Below are positions 22,861 through 29,384 of a DNA stretch of 29,384 nt, one piece after another. Both the position numbers and the translations under genes were made by a program. Source of the stretch: JAQCEJ01 sp040881995 (GTDB lineage Bacteria; Planctomycetota; Planctomycetia; Planctomycetales; Planctomycetaceae); assembly GCA_040881995.1 (NCBI GenBank), contig JBBECD010000109.1, positions 1 to 29,384 of the forward strand. The letters run 5' to 3'. Every line of letters begins with the position of its first letter. Position 1 is the stretch's first letter. The notes beneath the pieces are model-generated. The model worked only from the letters and a program-made list of their open reading frames with translations, ran no database searches and was not told the DNA's origin.

Positions 22861-23862
22861 CTAATGAGATACAGTCTCTAAACTGCCTGAGACCGTCCCG
22901 TGATTTTTTCGCCAGCGGCGGCACAATTCCTCAGCCGCGGCGGGCCATTCCGGGTATTCGAAAGTGAAACCGTCCTGCAGCAACCGCCCTGGAATCACCC
23001 GGCGGCTTTTGAGAATCAGCTCCGATTCCGTCCTCATCAGAAAGCAGCCGATTTCGAGCATCCACCGCGTGGCGTGCAAGCCGATTCGCGTTCCCCACGC
23101 CTGCCGCATCGCCAGCATGAATTCCCGATGCGGGAGGGGATGAGGCGACGCGAGATTCACCGCGCCGGTGAATTGGTCATGCTCGATCAACCAGTACACG
23201 GCGCGGACGAAATCGGTCTCGTGAATCCACGACATGAATTGCCGGCCATCGCCGATGGTTCCCCCCAGTCCCCACCGCGTAAGATTCAACAGGGTATCGA
23301 AGACGCCGCCGCGGTCGGGGCTCATCGTCATCGCCGAGCGGAGTGCGACCTTTCTCACGCCGGGGACATCGGCGTCGTCGAACGTTTTTTCCCATGTCGT
23401 CGCCACATCGATGCTGAATTTCCAGGTGTCGGGCGCGTGCGGTTCGTTGCCGCCGATCACGCCGGTCAATTCATCCTGCGGATGGTCGTACGTGTGCTCG
23501 TAAATCGTCGCCGTGCCGGCTTGCAACCACACGGCGGGCGGTCGCTTCGCGGCTCGAATCGCCTTCGCGACGGCGTAAATCGACTCGATGCGCGATTGCA
23601 TGATCTCGTCGCGGTTCCGCCGGTGATAACGGCAATTGACCGACTTCCCCGTCAGATTGATGACAACGTCGGCCCCATCGAATTCCCGCACCCATTCGGT
23701 TTGCGCCGCCGGATTCGTTTCATACGGATTCCACGCGACCACCTTCCACGGCGACTGCCGCGGAACGCGACTGAGGACCACGACGTCGTGTCCATCGCGA
23801 TGAAACGCGCGGGATAACATGTGACCGACTTGACCCGATCCGCCCGGAATGATGATTTTCAT
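22861..23862 (-). CDS. TIGR01777 family NAD-dependent epimerase-like protein
   Basis: A 333-residue short-chain dehydrogenase-type protein. It begins MKIIIPGGSGQVGHMLSRAF, with GGSGQVG as the nucleotide-binding loop (GGTGFIG in most relatives), and HDVVVLSR. The TIGR01777 (YfcH/SDR39U) features are NLTGKSVNCRY, 'SR..S', the RSAMTMSPDRGGVFDTLLNL stretch and GDGRQFMSWIHETDFVRAVY, followed by GAVNLASPHPLPHREFMLAM. The exact substrate is unknown for the whole family. Length and motif order are complete, and no frameshift is seen. It has the same strand as the hpt gene upstream. Confidence 0.88.
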   Translation of the reverse strand: MKIIIPGGSGQVGHMLSRAFHRDGHDVVVLSRVPRQSPWKVVAWNPYETNPAAQTEWVREFDGADVVINLTGKSVNCRYHRRNRDEIMQSRIESIYAVAKAIRAAKRPPAVWLQAGTATIYEHTYDHPQDELTGVIGGNEPHAPDTWKFSIDVATTWEKTFDDADVPGVRKVALRSAMTMSPDRGGVFDTLLNLTRWGLGGTIGDGRQFMSWIHETDFVRAVYWLIEHDQFTGAVNLASPHPLPHREFMLAMRQAWGTRIGLHATRWMLEIGCFLMRTESELILKSRRVIPGRLLQDGFTFEYPEWPAAAEELCRRWRKNHGTVSGSLETVSH

Positions 23863-24014
23863 GTCGAGACCTCAGGTTCTTATTGTGATACGCATCCGCG
23901 TTGGAACAGAACCGCTCCGTCGAATACCAATGCTCTTCACGTTAACCGGAGGCCGACGTCACTGTTAACAGTTTGTGCAACTTTTAGCCAAATGGCAGTT
24001 TTCGTCGCGATCCT

Positions 24015-24527
24015 TCACCGTTCTTCATATGCGGCGATGTGGGGGAGGTGGCGGTATTGGTCGTCATAATCGAGGCCGTAGCCGACGACGAATTCGTCGG
24101 GGATGCGGAAGCAATGATAATCGGGGCGATACTCGACGATCGTCCGTTCTTGTTTCCAGAGCAGCACGGCGGAGCGGAGCGACCGGGGGCGGTGCGATTG
24201 CATCAGCTCGGCGATCGCGGAGAGCGTCCGACCGGTGTCGAAAATGTCGTCGACGAGCAACACGTCGCGATCGACAATATCGGGGAGCATCGCGGTTTGC
24301 AGCGTGAGCGGCCCGGGCGTCGTCGCAGCACCGCGATAACTCGACGCCTGCAACACGCCCACGCGGAGCGGCAGGTCGAGCTTGCGAATGAGGTCGGCGA
24401 GAAACACGATGCTCCCGGTGAGCACTCCGAGCACCGTCAGCGCTTGCCCGGCGTAGTCGGTCTGTATCCGCCGCGCCAGTTCAGACACCCCGGCATCGAT
24501 TTCGTCGGCCGATAAAAGTACGCGCAT
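24015..24527 (-). CDS. hpt: Hypoxanthine phosphoribosyltransferase
   Basis: A 170-residue enzyme of purine salvage that joins hypoxanthine (and usually guanine) to PRPP. The motifs are complete: LGVLTGSIVFLADLIRKLDL (pyrophosphate loop), the flexible loop with ASSYRGAATTPG, the PRPP-binding motif VLLVDDIFDTGRTLSAI, and the C-terminal FVVGYGLDYDDQYRHLPHIA. Length and start (MRVLLSADEID) are usual for bacterial Hpt. It acts in the cytoplasm and needs Mg2+. Genes around it are unrelated, so it is probably transcribed from its own promoter. Confidence 0.93.
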   Translation of the reverse strand: MRVLLSADEIDAGVSELARRIQTDYAGQALTVLGVLTGSIVFLADLIRKLDLPLRVGVLQASSYRGAATTPGPLTLQTAMLPDIVDRDVLLVDDIFDTGRTLSAIAELMQSHRPRSLRSAVLLWKQERTIVEYRPDYHCFRIPDEFVVGYGLDYDDQYRHLPHIAAYEER

Positions 24528-24639
24528 GGTCAGTTCTCAACGCCAGGTTCAAAAGGGAATCGTGAAGCTGGCATCTTATGGCGAACCCCGGCGAATGAAA
24601 ATAGCGGCAGGATGTCGATGGCTTTTGATTCGAGCGAAG

Positions 24640-24752
24640 AATTTTAACGCAGAGGCGCAAGGGCGCAGAGACGCAGGGGGAATACAGAAGAAATAATTCA
24701 AAGTTTCTTCCTCTCTGCGCCTTTGCGCCTCCGCGCCTCCGCGTTAATTTGA
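24640..24752. repeat. Large inverted repeat (R7 pair) upstream of the hydrolase-like gene
   Basis: The left arm 24644-24680 (taacgcagaggcgcaagggc, gcagagacgc) and the right arm 24709-24750 (ctctctgcgcctttgcgcct, ccgcgttaat) are largely complementary around a central A/T-rich loop. A single arm is also present at about 18256-18293. A well-known type of interspersed repeat; no gene is seen in 24528-24795. Confidence 0.8.
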
Positions 24753-24795
24753 TTTCTTCTGTTTTCTTTCCGATCCCTTTTCTTGAAACACCCTC

Positions 24796-25536
24796 ATGCC
24801 TGCCGGTTGGACTCTCACGGATATCGACGGTCACCCCGCCGAGATTTTTGAACCCGATGCTGTGGGTGATTCCCGGTTTGCTCTTCTTTATCTGCACGAA
24901 TACGGCGAGCATCGGTTGCTGAAAGACAGCGTCGTGACCGAGACGCTGAATCGCCGCGGCGTGCGGGTGCTGGCGCCGCTGGGGGACGTTTGCTGCTGGC
25001 TCGACCGGGTCTATGCGCCGTTTGATGCGAACGTCTCGCCGCTCGAATTTCTGACGGCGTCGCTTCCCGCCGAGTTTGCCTCGCGGTGGAATGTCTCGCC
25101 CCCGGGGATCGGGCTCTTGGGCTTCGAAGTCGGCGGACAGGGGGTGCTGCAACTCGCATATCGACACGCGAGAAAGTTTCCCGTCGTGACGGCGATCAAT
25201 CCCGCCGTCGATTTTCACCTGTGGTACGGACACGGTTTATCGATCGACGCGATGTACGCCAACCAGGAGGACGCCCGGCAATCGACGGTGACGTTGCAAC
25301 TTCACCCGCTCAACTGGCCGGCTCATCAATGGCTGCTCTGCGACCCCGCCGACCTGACGGTGATCGAAGGGGTCGAACGGCTCGTCAGCAAGTTAAACTC
25401 GACGGGTATTTTGCATGAAGCCGATCTGAGCACGAGCACCAACGGCGACCGCATCGCCTACTTGCGACAGAGAATCGACCCGGTGCTCGATTACTTGCTC
25501 AAAGGGTTGTCGTTCGAGGCGAGCCGGTTGGCGTGA
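24796..25536 (+). CDS. Alpha/beta-hydrolase fold protein, catalytic triad apparently lost
   Basis: A 246-residue protein of the esterase D/S-formylglutathione hydrolase type. FALLYLHEYGEHRLL holds the strand and oxyanion-type loop. The expected nucleophile elbow G-x-S-x-G-G-x-G is GFEVGGQG, with Glu where Ser should be. WLLCDPADLTVIEG is at the place of the acid residue. The expected His region appears as NGDRIAYLRQRIDPVLDYLL, without the usual His. No signal peptide. It could be a binding or regulatory pseudo-enzyme. The start at 24796 has no clear ribosome-binding site. Confidence 0.7.
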   Translation: MPAGWTLTDIDGHPAEIFEPDAVGDSRFALLYLHEYGEHRLLKDSVVTETLNRRGVRVLAPLGDVCCWLDRVYAPFDANVSPLEFLTASLPAEFASRWNVSPPGIGLLGFEVGGQGVLQLAYRHARKFPVVTAINPAVDFHLWYGHGLSIDAMYANQEDARQSTVTLQLHPLNWPAHQWLLCDPADLTVIEGVERLVSKLNSTGILHEADLSTSTNGDRIAYLRQRIDPVLDYLLKGLSFEASRLA

Positions 25537-25609
25537 GGGTGGCGCAGGTATACGAGATAGATTCGAGGACGAAATACCCGGGATCTCATCTTGGACGTTT
25601 GGCGAATGC

Positions 25610-26000
25610 TCAAAAATTACCAGTGTGAATTGCACAATTCGGAAGGGCGGCTTTCAATGCTTTGACCCCCCTCATCGGTCACACTCGTGCGATTGAGTTG
25701 CAAACTTGACAATGAGCGAATTCCCATAAGATTTTGCAGGCCGGCATCGGTGACGTCCGTGCCGGCAAGATCAAGCGTCAATAGACTTTTCATCGTTCGC
25801 AAATTTTGAAGGCCGGCATCTGTTATTTGAGCTTCCCTGAGATGTAGGTTCATCAGGCTGGTCATTCCCTGAATATAACCCAAACCGACGTCGGTGACGT
25901 TCGTTTTTTCGAGTTCTAAAGTGTACATTCCAGTTTGAGTGATAAGATTCTGCAATCCGGCATCGGTGACAGCGGTACCGGAGAGTCCGATATGAACAGA
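25610..26000 (-). pseudogene. Leucine-rich repeat gene remnant, 5' truncated and frameshifted
   Basis: On the minus strand the sequence encodes about five LRR units of 24 residues: SGTAVTDAGLQNL, KTNVTDVGLGYI, EAQITDAGLQNL, GTDVTDAGLQNL, RTSVTDEG. After TDEG the frame gives GQSIESRPSELCNSHW, but if one G is dropped from the run of six (plus positions 25666-25671) it continues as VKALKAALPNCAIHTGNF and stop at 25612-25610, which is the normal end of this LRR type. So a one-base slip in a homopolymer separates the end. The 5' part is lost: it runs into sequence antisense to the SMI1/KNR4 remnant. Confidence 0.65.
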
Positions 26001-26275
26001 GGCTTTCACCGTTTTTTGTTCTCGGACACGACGGTGCTGGAAATCCTTTGTGCCTGGATTCGACAAAGGATGGCGAAATCGTGATGCTTGATCACGAGAA
26101 TAACTTTCGCTCGCGGACGTTCGTCGCATCGAACGTAGCGAAACTCGCTCACGCATTGTTGATCGTCAATTCTCTTTCTAATGAAAGTTTCATCGAGCAA
26201 CTTCGATCGATTGATCCCCCAGCCGCGGCAAGATCCTCGTTCCTGCCACAGGAAGTTGGGATGGTGAACGACTGA
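25982..26275 (+). pseudogene. SMI1/KNR4 (SUKH)-like protein, N-terminally truncated
   Basis: The open frame on the plus strand reads YEQRLSPFFVLGHDGAGNPL, CLDSTKDGEIVMLDHENNF, then TFVASNVAKLAHALL and FIEQLRSIDPPAA with stop at 26275. The 'F.....G.dG.G...cLD....GEVV..DHE..' arrangement and following helix are typical of the second half of SMI1/KNR4-type proteins, a group that includes immunity proteins against polymorphic toxins. No start codon with a ribosome-binding site is seen (only TTG at 26048), and the frame is blocked upstream at 25967. The first half of the domain is absent, and the break is at the LRR remnant. Confidence 0.5.
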
Positions 26276-26377
26276 ATAAGATGTAGGACGCGGCGCAAGC
26301 CGAATCAAACTGAATTCCCGAACCCACGTCCCCCAATTCCTGTCCCTCGTTTCGTGTTATTTTCCGTCTCCCCCCGC

Positions 26378-26383
26378 TATAAT
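26378..26383 (+). promoter_or_regulatory. Probable -10 box for ilvD
   Basis: A perfect TATAAT at 26378-26383, about 54 bases before the ATG at 26437, within a C-rich stretch. The -35 candidate (gtgtta, about 18 bases upstream) is weak, so the assignment depends on the -10 box. Confidence 0.4.
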
Positions 26384-26436
26384 CTCCCCTTTCACCTACC
26401 ACCAAACCCACATTTTCACAACCAGGTTCCCTCACG

Positions 26437-28119
26437 ATGAACGCTCCGCTGAACAAGATTTCTTCCCGCATCACCCAACCCCGGTCGCAGGGGGCTTCGC
26501 AGGCTATGCTCTACGGCACCGGGCTCACCGAAGAGGACATGAACAAGGCCCAGGTCGGTATCGCCTCGGTCTGGTACGAAGGGAACACCTGCAACATGCA
26601 CCTCAACGGCCTGGCGGACAAGGCCAAAGAAGGAGTCACCAAGGCGGGGCTCGTGGGGATGCGGTTCAACACCATCGGCGTGAGCGACGGCATCTCGATG
26701 GGGACCGAAGGAATGTGCTACTCGCTGCAGTCGCGCGACCTCATCGCCGATTCGATCGAAACCGTGATGGGGGCCCAGTGGTACGACGGGCTGATCACCA
26801 TCCCCGGCTGCGACAAGAACATGCCGGGCTGCCTGATTGCGATGGGTCGATTGAATCGCCCGTCGCTGATGGTCTACGGCGGGACGATTCGCGCGGGCTG
26901 CACGCCCCGGCATCCCAAGCTCGACATCGTCTCGGCGTTTCAGGCGTACGGCGAATACATCGCCGGCAAAATGCCCGACGACGAACGACAAGACATCATC
27001 CGCTGCAGCATTCCCGGCGCCGGTGCGTGCGGCGGGATGTATACCGCCAACACGATGTCGTCCGCGATTGAAGCGTTGGGGATGAGTCTTCCCTACAGCT
27101 CGTCGATTCCCGCCGAAGACCCGCTCAAAAAGGCCGAGTGCGTTGCCGCCGGTGCCGCGGTCCTCAAATTGCTCGAACTCGATCTCAAGCCGCGCGACAT
27201 CATGACGCGAACGGCTTTCGAAAATGCGATGGTCATCGTGATGGCTCTGGGCGGATCGACTAACGCCGTGCTGCATCTGATCGCAATGGCCCGCGCGGTG
27301 GATGTGCCGCTGACGATCGACGACTTCCAGAAAGTAAGCGACCGCGTCCCGTACATCGCCGACCTCAAACCGAGCGGCAAATACGTGATGGAAGATTTGC
27401 ACCACGTCGGCGGCACGCCGGCGGTGATGAAATACCTGCTCGAAAAAGGCTTCATCGACGGCTCGTGCATGACGGTCACCGGCAAGACGATCGCCGAGAA
27501 TCTGAAAGATCTTAACGGTCTCGCCGAAGGTCAGCGGATCATCCATCCGGTCGAGACGCCGATTAAAGAGAGCGGGCACATTCGCATCATGCGGGGAAAT
27601 TTTTGTCCCGAGGGAGCGGTCGCCAAAATTACCGGTAAAGAGGGCCTCAAATTCACCGGCCCGGCGCGCGTGTACGACGGCGAAGAGGCGATGCTCAAAG
27701 GGCTCGAACAGAAGGAAATTCAGAAGGGTGATGTGATCATCATCCGCTACGAAGGCCCCAAGGGAGGCCCCGGCATGCCCGAGATGCTCACACCGACCTC
27801 GGCGATTATGGGAGCCGGGCTTGGTGCCGATGTCGCCCTCATCACCGATGGCCGCTTTTCGGGCGGCTCGCACGGCTACATCGTGGGACATGTCACGCCA
27901 GAAGCCCAAGAAGGGGGCATGATCGCCCTCGTGCAGAATGGCGACGTGATCACCCTCGACGCCGTCGCCAACCGCATCGACGTCGACGTCTCGGACGAAG
28001 AACTCGCCAACCGCAAGTCGAAATGGAAAGCCCCGCCCTACAAATTCACGCGGGGGACGTTGTACAAGTACATCAAGAACGTGAAGAGCGCAAGCGAGGG
28101 GTGCGTGACGGATGAGTGA
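26437..28119 (+). CDS. ilvD: Dihydroxy-acid dehydratase
   Basis: A 560-residue cytoplasmic enzyme with an Fe-S cluster that makes the 2-keto acid precursors of valine, isoleucine and leucine. The cluster Cys residues are visible: EGNTCNMHL, GCDKNMPGC and IPGAGACGGMYTANTMSSA. Other conserved parts are RFNTIGVSDGISMGTEGMCY, ALGGSTNAVLHL, and the C-terminal TDGRFSGGSHGYIVGHVTPE. Length and order are complete, so it should be functional. It stands alone; no other branched-chain amino acid gene is in the window. The start codon is MNAPLNKISS with a weak ribosome-binding site. Confidence 0.97.
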   Translation: MNAPLNKISSRITQPRSQGASQAMLYGTGLTEEDMNKAQVGIASVWYEGNTCNMHLNGLADKAKEGVTKAGLVGMRFNTIGVSDGISMGTEGMCYSLQSRDLIADSIETVMGAQWYDGLITIPGCDKNMPGCLIAMGRLNRPSLMVYGGTIRAGCTPRHPKLDIVSAFQAYGEYIAGKMPDDERQDIIRCSIPGAGACGGMYTANTMSSAIEALGMSLPYSSSIPAEDPLKKAECVAAGAAVLKLLELDLKPRDIMTRTAFENAMVIVMALGGSTNAVLHLIAMARAVDVPLTIDDFQKVSDRVPYIADLKPSGKYVMEDLHHVGGTPAVMKYLLEKGFIDGSCMTVTGKTIAENLKDLNGLAEGQRIIHPVETPIKESGHIRIMRGNFCPEGAVAKITGKEGLKFTGPARVYDGEEAMLKGLEQKEIQKGDVIIIRYEGPKGGPGMPEMLTPTSAIMGAGLGADVALITDGRFSGGSHGYIVGHVTPEAQEGGMIALVQNGDVITLDAVANRIDVDVSDEELANRKSKWKAPPYKFTRGTLYKYIKNVKSASEGCVTDE

Positions 28120-28144
28120 CGGGGGGGAGGATTTGCGCTTAATT

Positions 28145-28287
28145 CTCTTCCGCCCCGAAGGGGCACCAACATAATAGCCCAGGGCAACGCCCTGGGGACG
28201 CTCGTATGATGAATATAAGCCCTGTAAGCGCCTACCCAGGGCGTTGCCCTGGGCTAATTTGTAACTGCCCCTTCGGGGCGGAAGATT
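28145..28287. repeat. Nested perfect inverted repeats (R8) ending at the next start codon
   Basis: The outer arms 28148-28164 (ttccgccccgaaggggc) and 28267-28283 (gccccttcggggcggaa) are exact reverse complements, 17 bases. The inner arms 28176-28196 and 28235-28255 (agcccagggcaacgccctgg plus g, and its complement) are exact over 21 bases. The outer right arm ends four bases before the ATG of the following gene. It may act as a terminator for ilvD and as the leader of the next gene. Confidence 0.85.
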
Positions 28288-29232
28288 ATGCCCACTCCCA
28301 CCCGAGTCCTGCTGGTCGCAAAACCATGGCGCGGGGGGCTCGCGCATTACGTCTTCGCGGCGCTGAAGGAGATGTTCGCCGGCGACGTCGCCTGGTGGCC
28401 GACGTATCCCGATACCTGGCGCGATCACATCGCCTATCTGCGGGACAAGACCGGTTGGCGGGATCGATTGCTTGACCGCATTAATGCCGCCGACTGCGAG
28501 TATGTGTTGTTCATCAACGCCGGTGGTCCAGCCGGAGCATTGCAGCGTCCCGAGCGGAATCGGTTATGGATGACCGACTCGGCTCAACTCGCACCCGATG
28601 CCGCGGCGTCTTACTCTAGAATTTATCTTTCCGATCCCGGTTATCGCGAGGAGTTCGAACTCCGCATCGGTAAGGATCGCGTCACCGGCGTGCTGCCGTT
28701 TGCGTTTGATCCACAGATTCATACCTCGGCTCCGCCGCAGAGGGCGCGGTATGACATCTGCTTCATCGGCAACCGCGATCCGAAGCGGGACGAGTATCTT
28801 CCGGTGCTGTTCGCGGCCAATCTCCGCTCGCTTATCGTCGGTAACTACTGGCTGAAACACACGTTAGCGTGGCGGCACCCATTATCGTTTCGGCGGTCGG
28901 TTTCGCGCGAAGGGATGGGCGCGATTTATGCCCGATCGCGAATTTCGCTCAATCTGCATGCCAAAGTGGTCCGTGAAGGGACGAACATGCGGACGTTCGA
29001 ATGCGCCGGGTACGGCATCGCTCAACTCGTCGAACATCGGCCCGGATTGAGCGAACTCTTCGAACCCGAAAACGAAATCGCGACGTTTCAAACGGCCGAA
29101 GAGATGATCGAGCAGGCCCGGCGGCTGCTGGGTGACGGCGATCTCCGCCGCGAACTCGCCGAAAACGCCCGCCGAAGGGCTTTGGCGGAACATACTTACC
29201 GGCACCGGCTGGAGACAATCTTTCGGGATTGA
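28288..29232 (+). CDS. CgeB-like glycosyltransferase
   Basis: A 314-residue GT-B type protein. It begins RVLLVAKPWRGGLAHYVFAA, has RNRLWMTDSAQLAP in the middle, then YDICFIGNRDPKRDEYLPVL, and a C-terminal part RISLNLHAKVVREGTNMRTF, ECAGYGIAQLVEHRPGLSEL followed by FEPENEIATFQTAEEMIEQA. The 'GTNMRxFE..A.G' with 'P.L...F.pg.Ei..y' is the hallmark of the CgeB/Glyco_trans_1_2 family. It could act on cell-surface glycans. The ATG lies directly beside the R8 inverted repeat. It ends within the window. Confidence 0.75.
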   Translation: MPTPTRVLLVAKPWRGGLAHYVFAALKEMFAGDVAWWPTYPDTWRDHIAYLRDKTGWRDRLLDRINAADCEYVLFINAGGPAGALQRPERNRLWMTDSAQLAPDAAASYSRIYLSDPGYREEFELRIGKDRVTGVLPFAFDPQIHTSAPPQRARYDICFIGNRDPKRDEYLPVLFAANLRSLIVGNYWLKHTLAWRHPLSFRRSVSREGMGAIYARSRISLNLHAKVVREGTNMRTFECAGYGIAQLVEHRPGLSELFEPENEIATFQTAEEMIEQARRLLGDGDLRRELAENARRRALAEHTYRHRLETIFRD

Positions 29233-29384
29233 CCTAACTGCTGCTATTTCATAACGTTCGCTGCTTTCTGGTCTGGGGTTGAGGGTCCAGAGTCCAGGGC
29301 CAGAGAGACGAAAATAGATGTGATGGATTTACTAGTGCTGTGTCAGGCTTAAAAAGTGGGGTTGGCTTGGATTGTTGATTTGAG
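29233..29384 (+). repeat. Right-edge intergenic region with an R4 copy
   Basis: An R4 copy (gagggtccagagtccagggc, cagag) at about 29279-29307. After it, gtgctgtgtcaggcttaaaa at 29336-29355 could be the end of a mobile element, but the window stops there. No gene is seen. Confidence 0.6.

Noticed and set aside
26416..28428. 670-residue minus-strand ORF
   Set aside because: It is antisense to ilvD and shows the typical shadow-frame composition (many His, Arg, Asp, Val).
29329..29384. Possible end of an insertion sequence (gtgctgtgtcaggcttaaaa)
   Set aside because: The window ends within 50 bases, so neither a transposase nor the other end can be seen.

Overview
The window reads as a chromosomal piece of a Planctomycetes bacterium that carries a phage structural module. 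The lineage call rests on gene families that are characteristic of this phylum: a DUF1559 prepilin-like protein, a two-domain DUF1080 protein, and a Gfo/Idh/MocA oxidoreductase with an NRREFL-type Tat leader. Several families of intergenic repeats with a planctomycete look support it. No rRNA, tRNA or CRISPR array was seen.

Left third (about 1-8.4 kb, all + strand): a virion and lysis module. The order is a decoration-like protein, a candidate major capsid protein, a holin-like protein, an overlapping inner/outer spanin-like pair, two small proteins (possibly gpW-like and XhlA-like), a head-tail adaptor, a tail terminator-like protein, a tail tube-like protein, a distal tail-like protein and a 523-residue tail hub-like protein. 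Terminase, portal and protease would lie left of the window. The place where a tail assembly chaperone and tape measure would be expected holds only a repeat-filled gap (5291-6066). Almost every junction in this module carries a G-rich arm followed by a C-rich arm that could fold into a hairpin in the mRNA.

Next block (8.4-11.6 kb, + strand): a GGGPSL Rossmann protein (DUF115/norphogenetic-like) and two glycosyltransferases (GT2-like and GT4-like). They are probably cargo or surface-modification genes next to the tail module.

Middle (11.7-18 kb): a secreted Gfo/Idh/MocA oxidoreductase, an apparently orphan HigA-type antitoxin, a ComB-type phosphatase, a translationally coupled pair of DUF4365-like (PD-(D/E)XK-like) proteins between similar direct repeats, a lipoprotein and a DUF1080 protein.

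Right third (18-29.4 kb): a 976-residue secreted coiled-coil protein with a secretin-like signature and a FlgH (flagellar L-ring)-like C-terminus, the DUF1559 protein, a TIGR01777-type epimerase, hypoxanthine phosphoribosyltransferase, an alpha/beta-hydrolase that seems to have lost its catalytic triad, two decayed gene remnants (leucine-rich repeat and SMI1/KNR4), ilvD, and a CgeB-like glycosyltransferase.

The strongest candidates for something undescribed are the coiled-coil/secretin-motif/FlgH-like protein, the coupled DUF4365-like pair, and the phage module with hairpin-punctuated junctions and no tape measure. All functional calls come from reading motifs by eye; no database search was possible.
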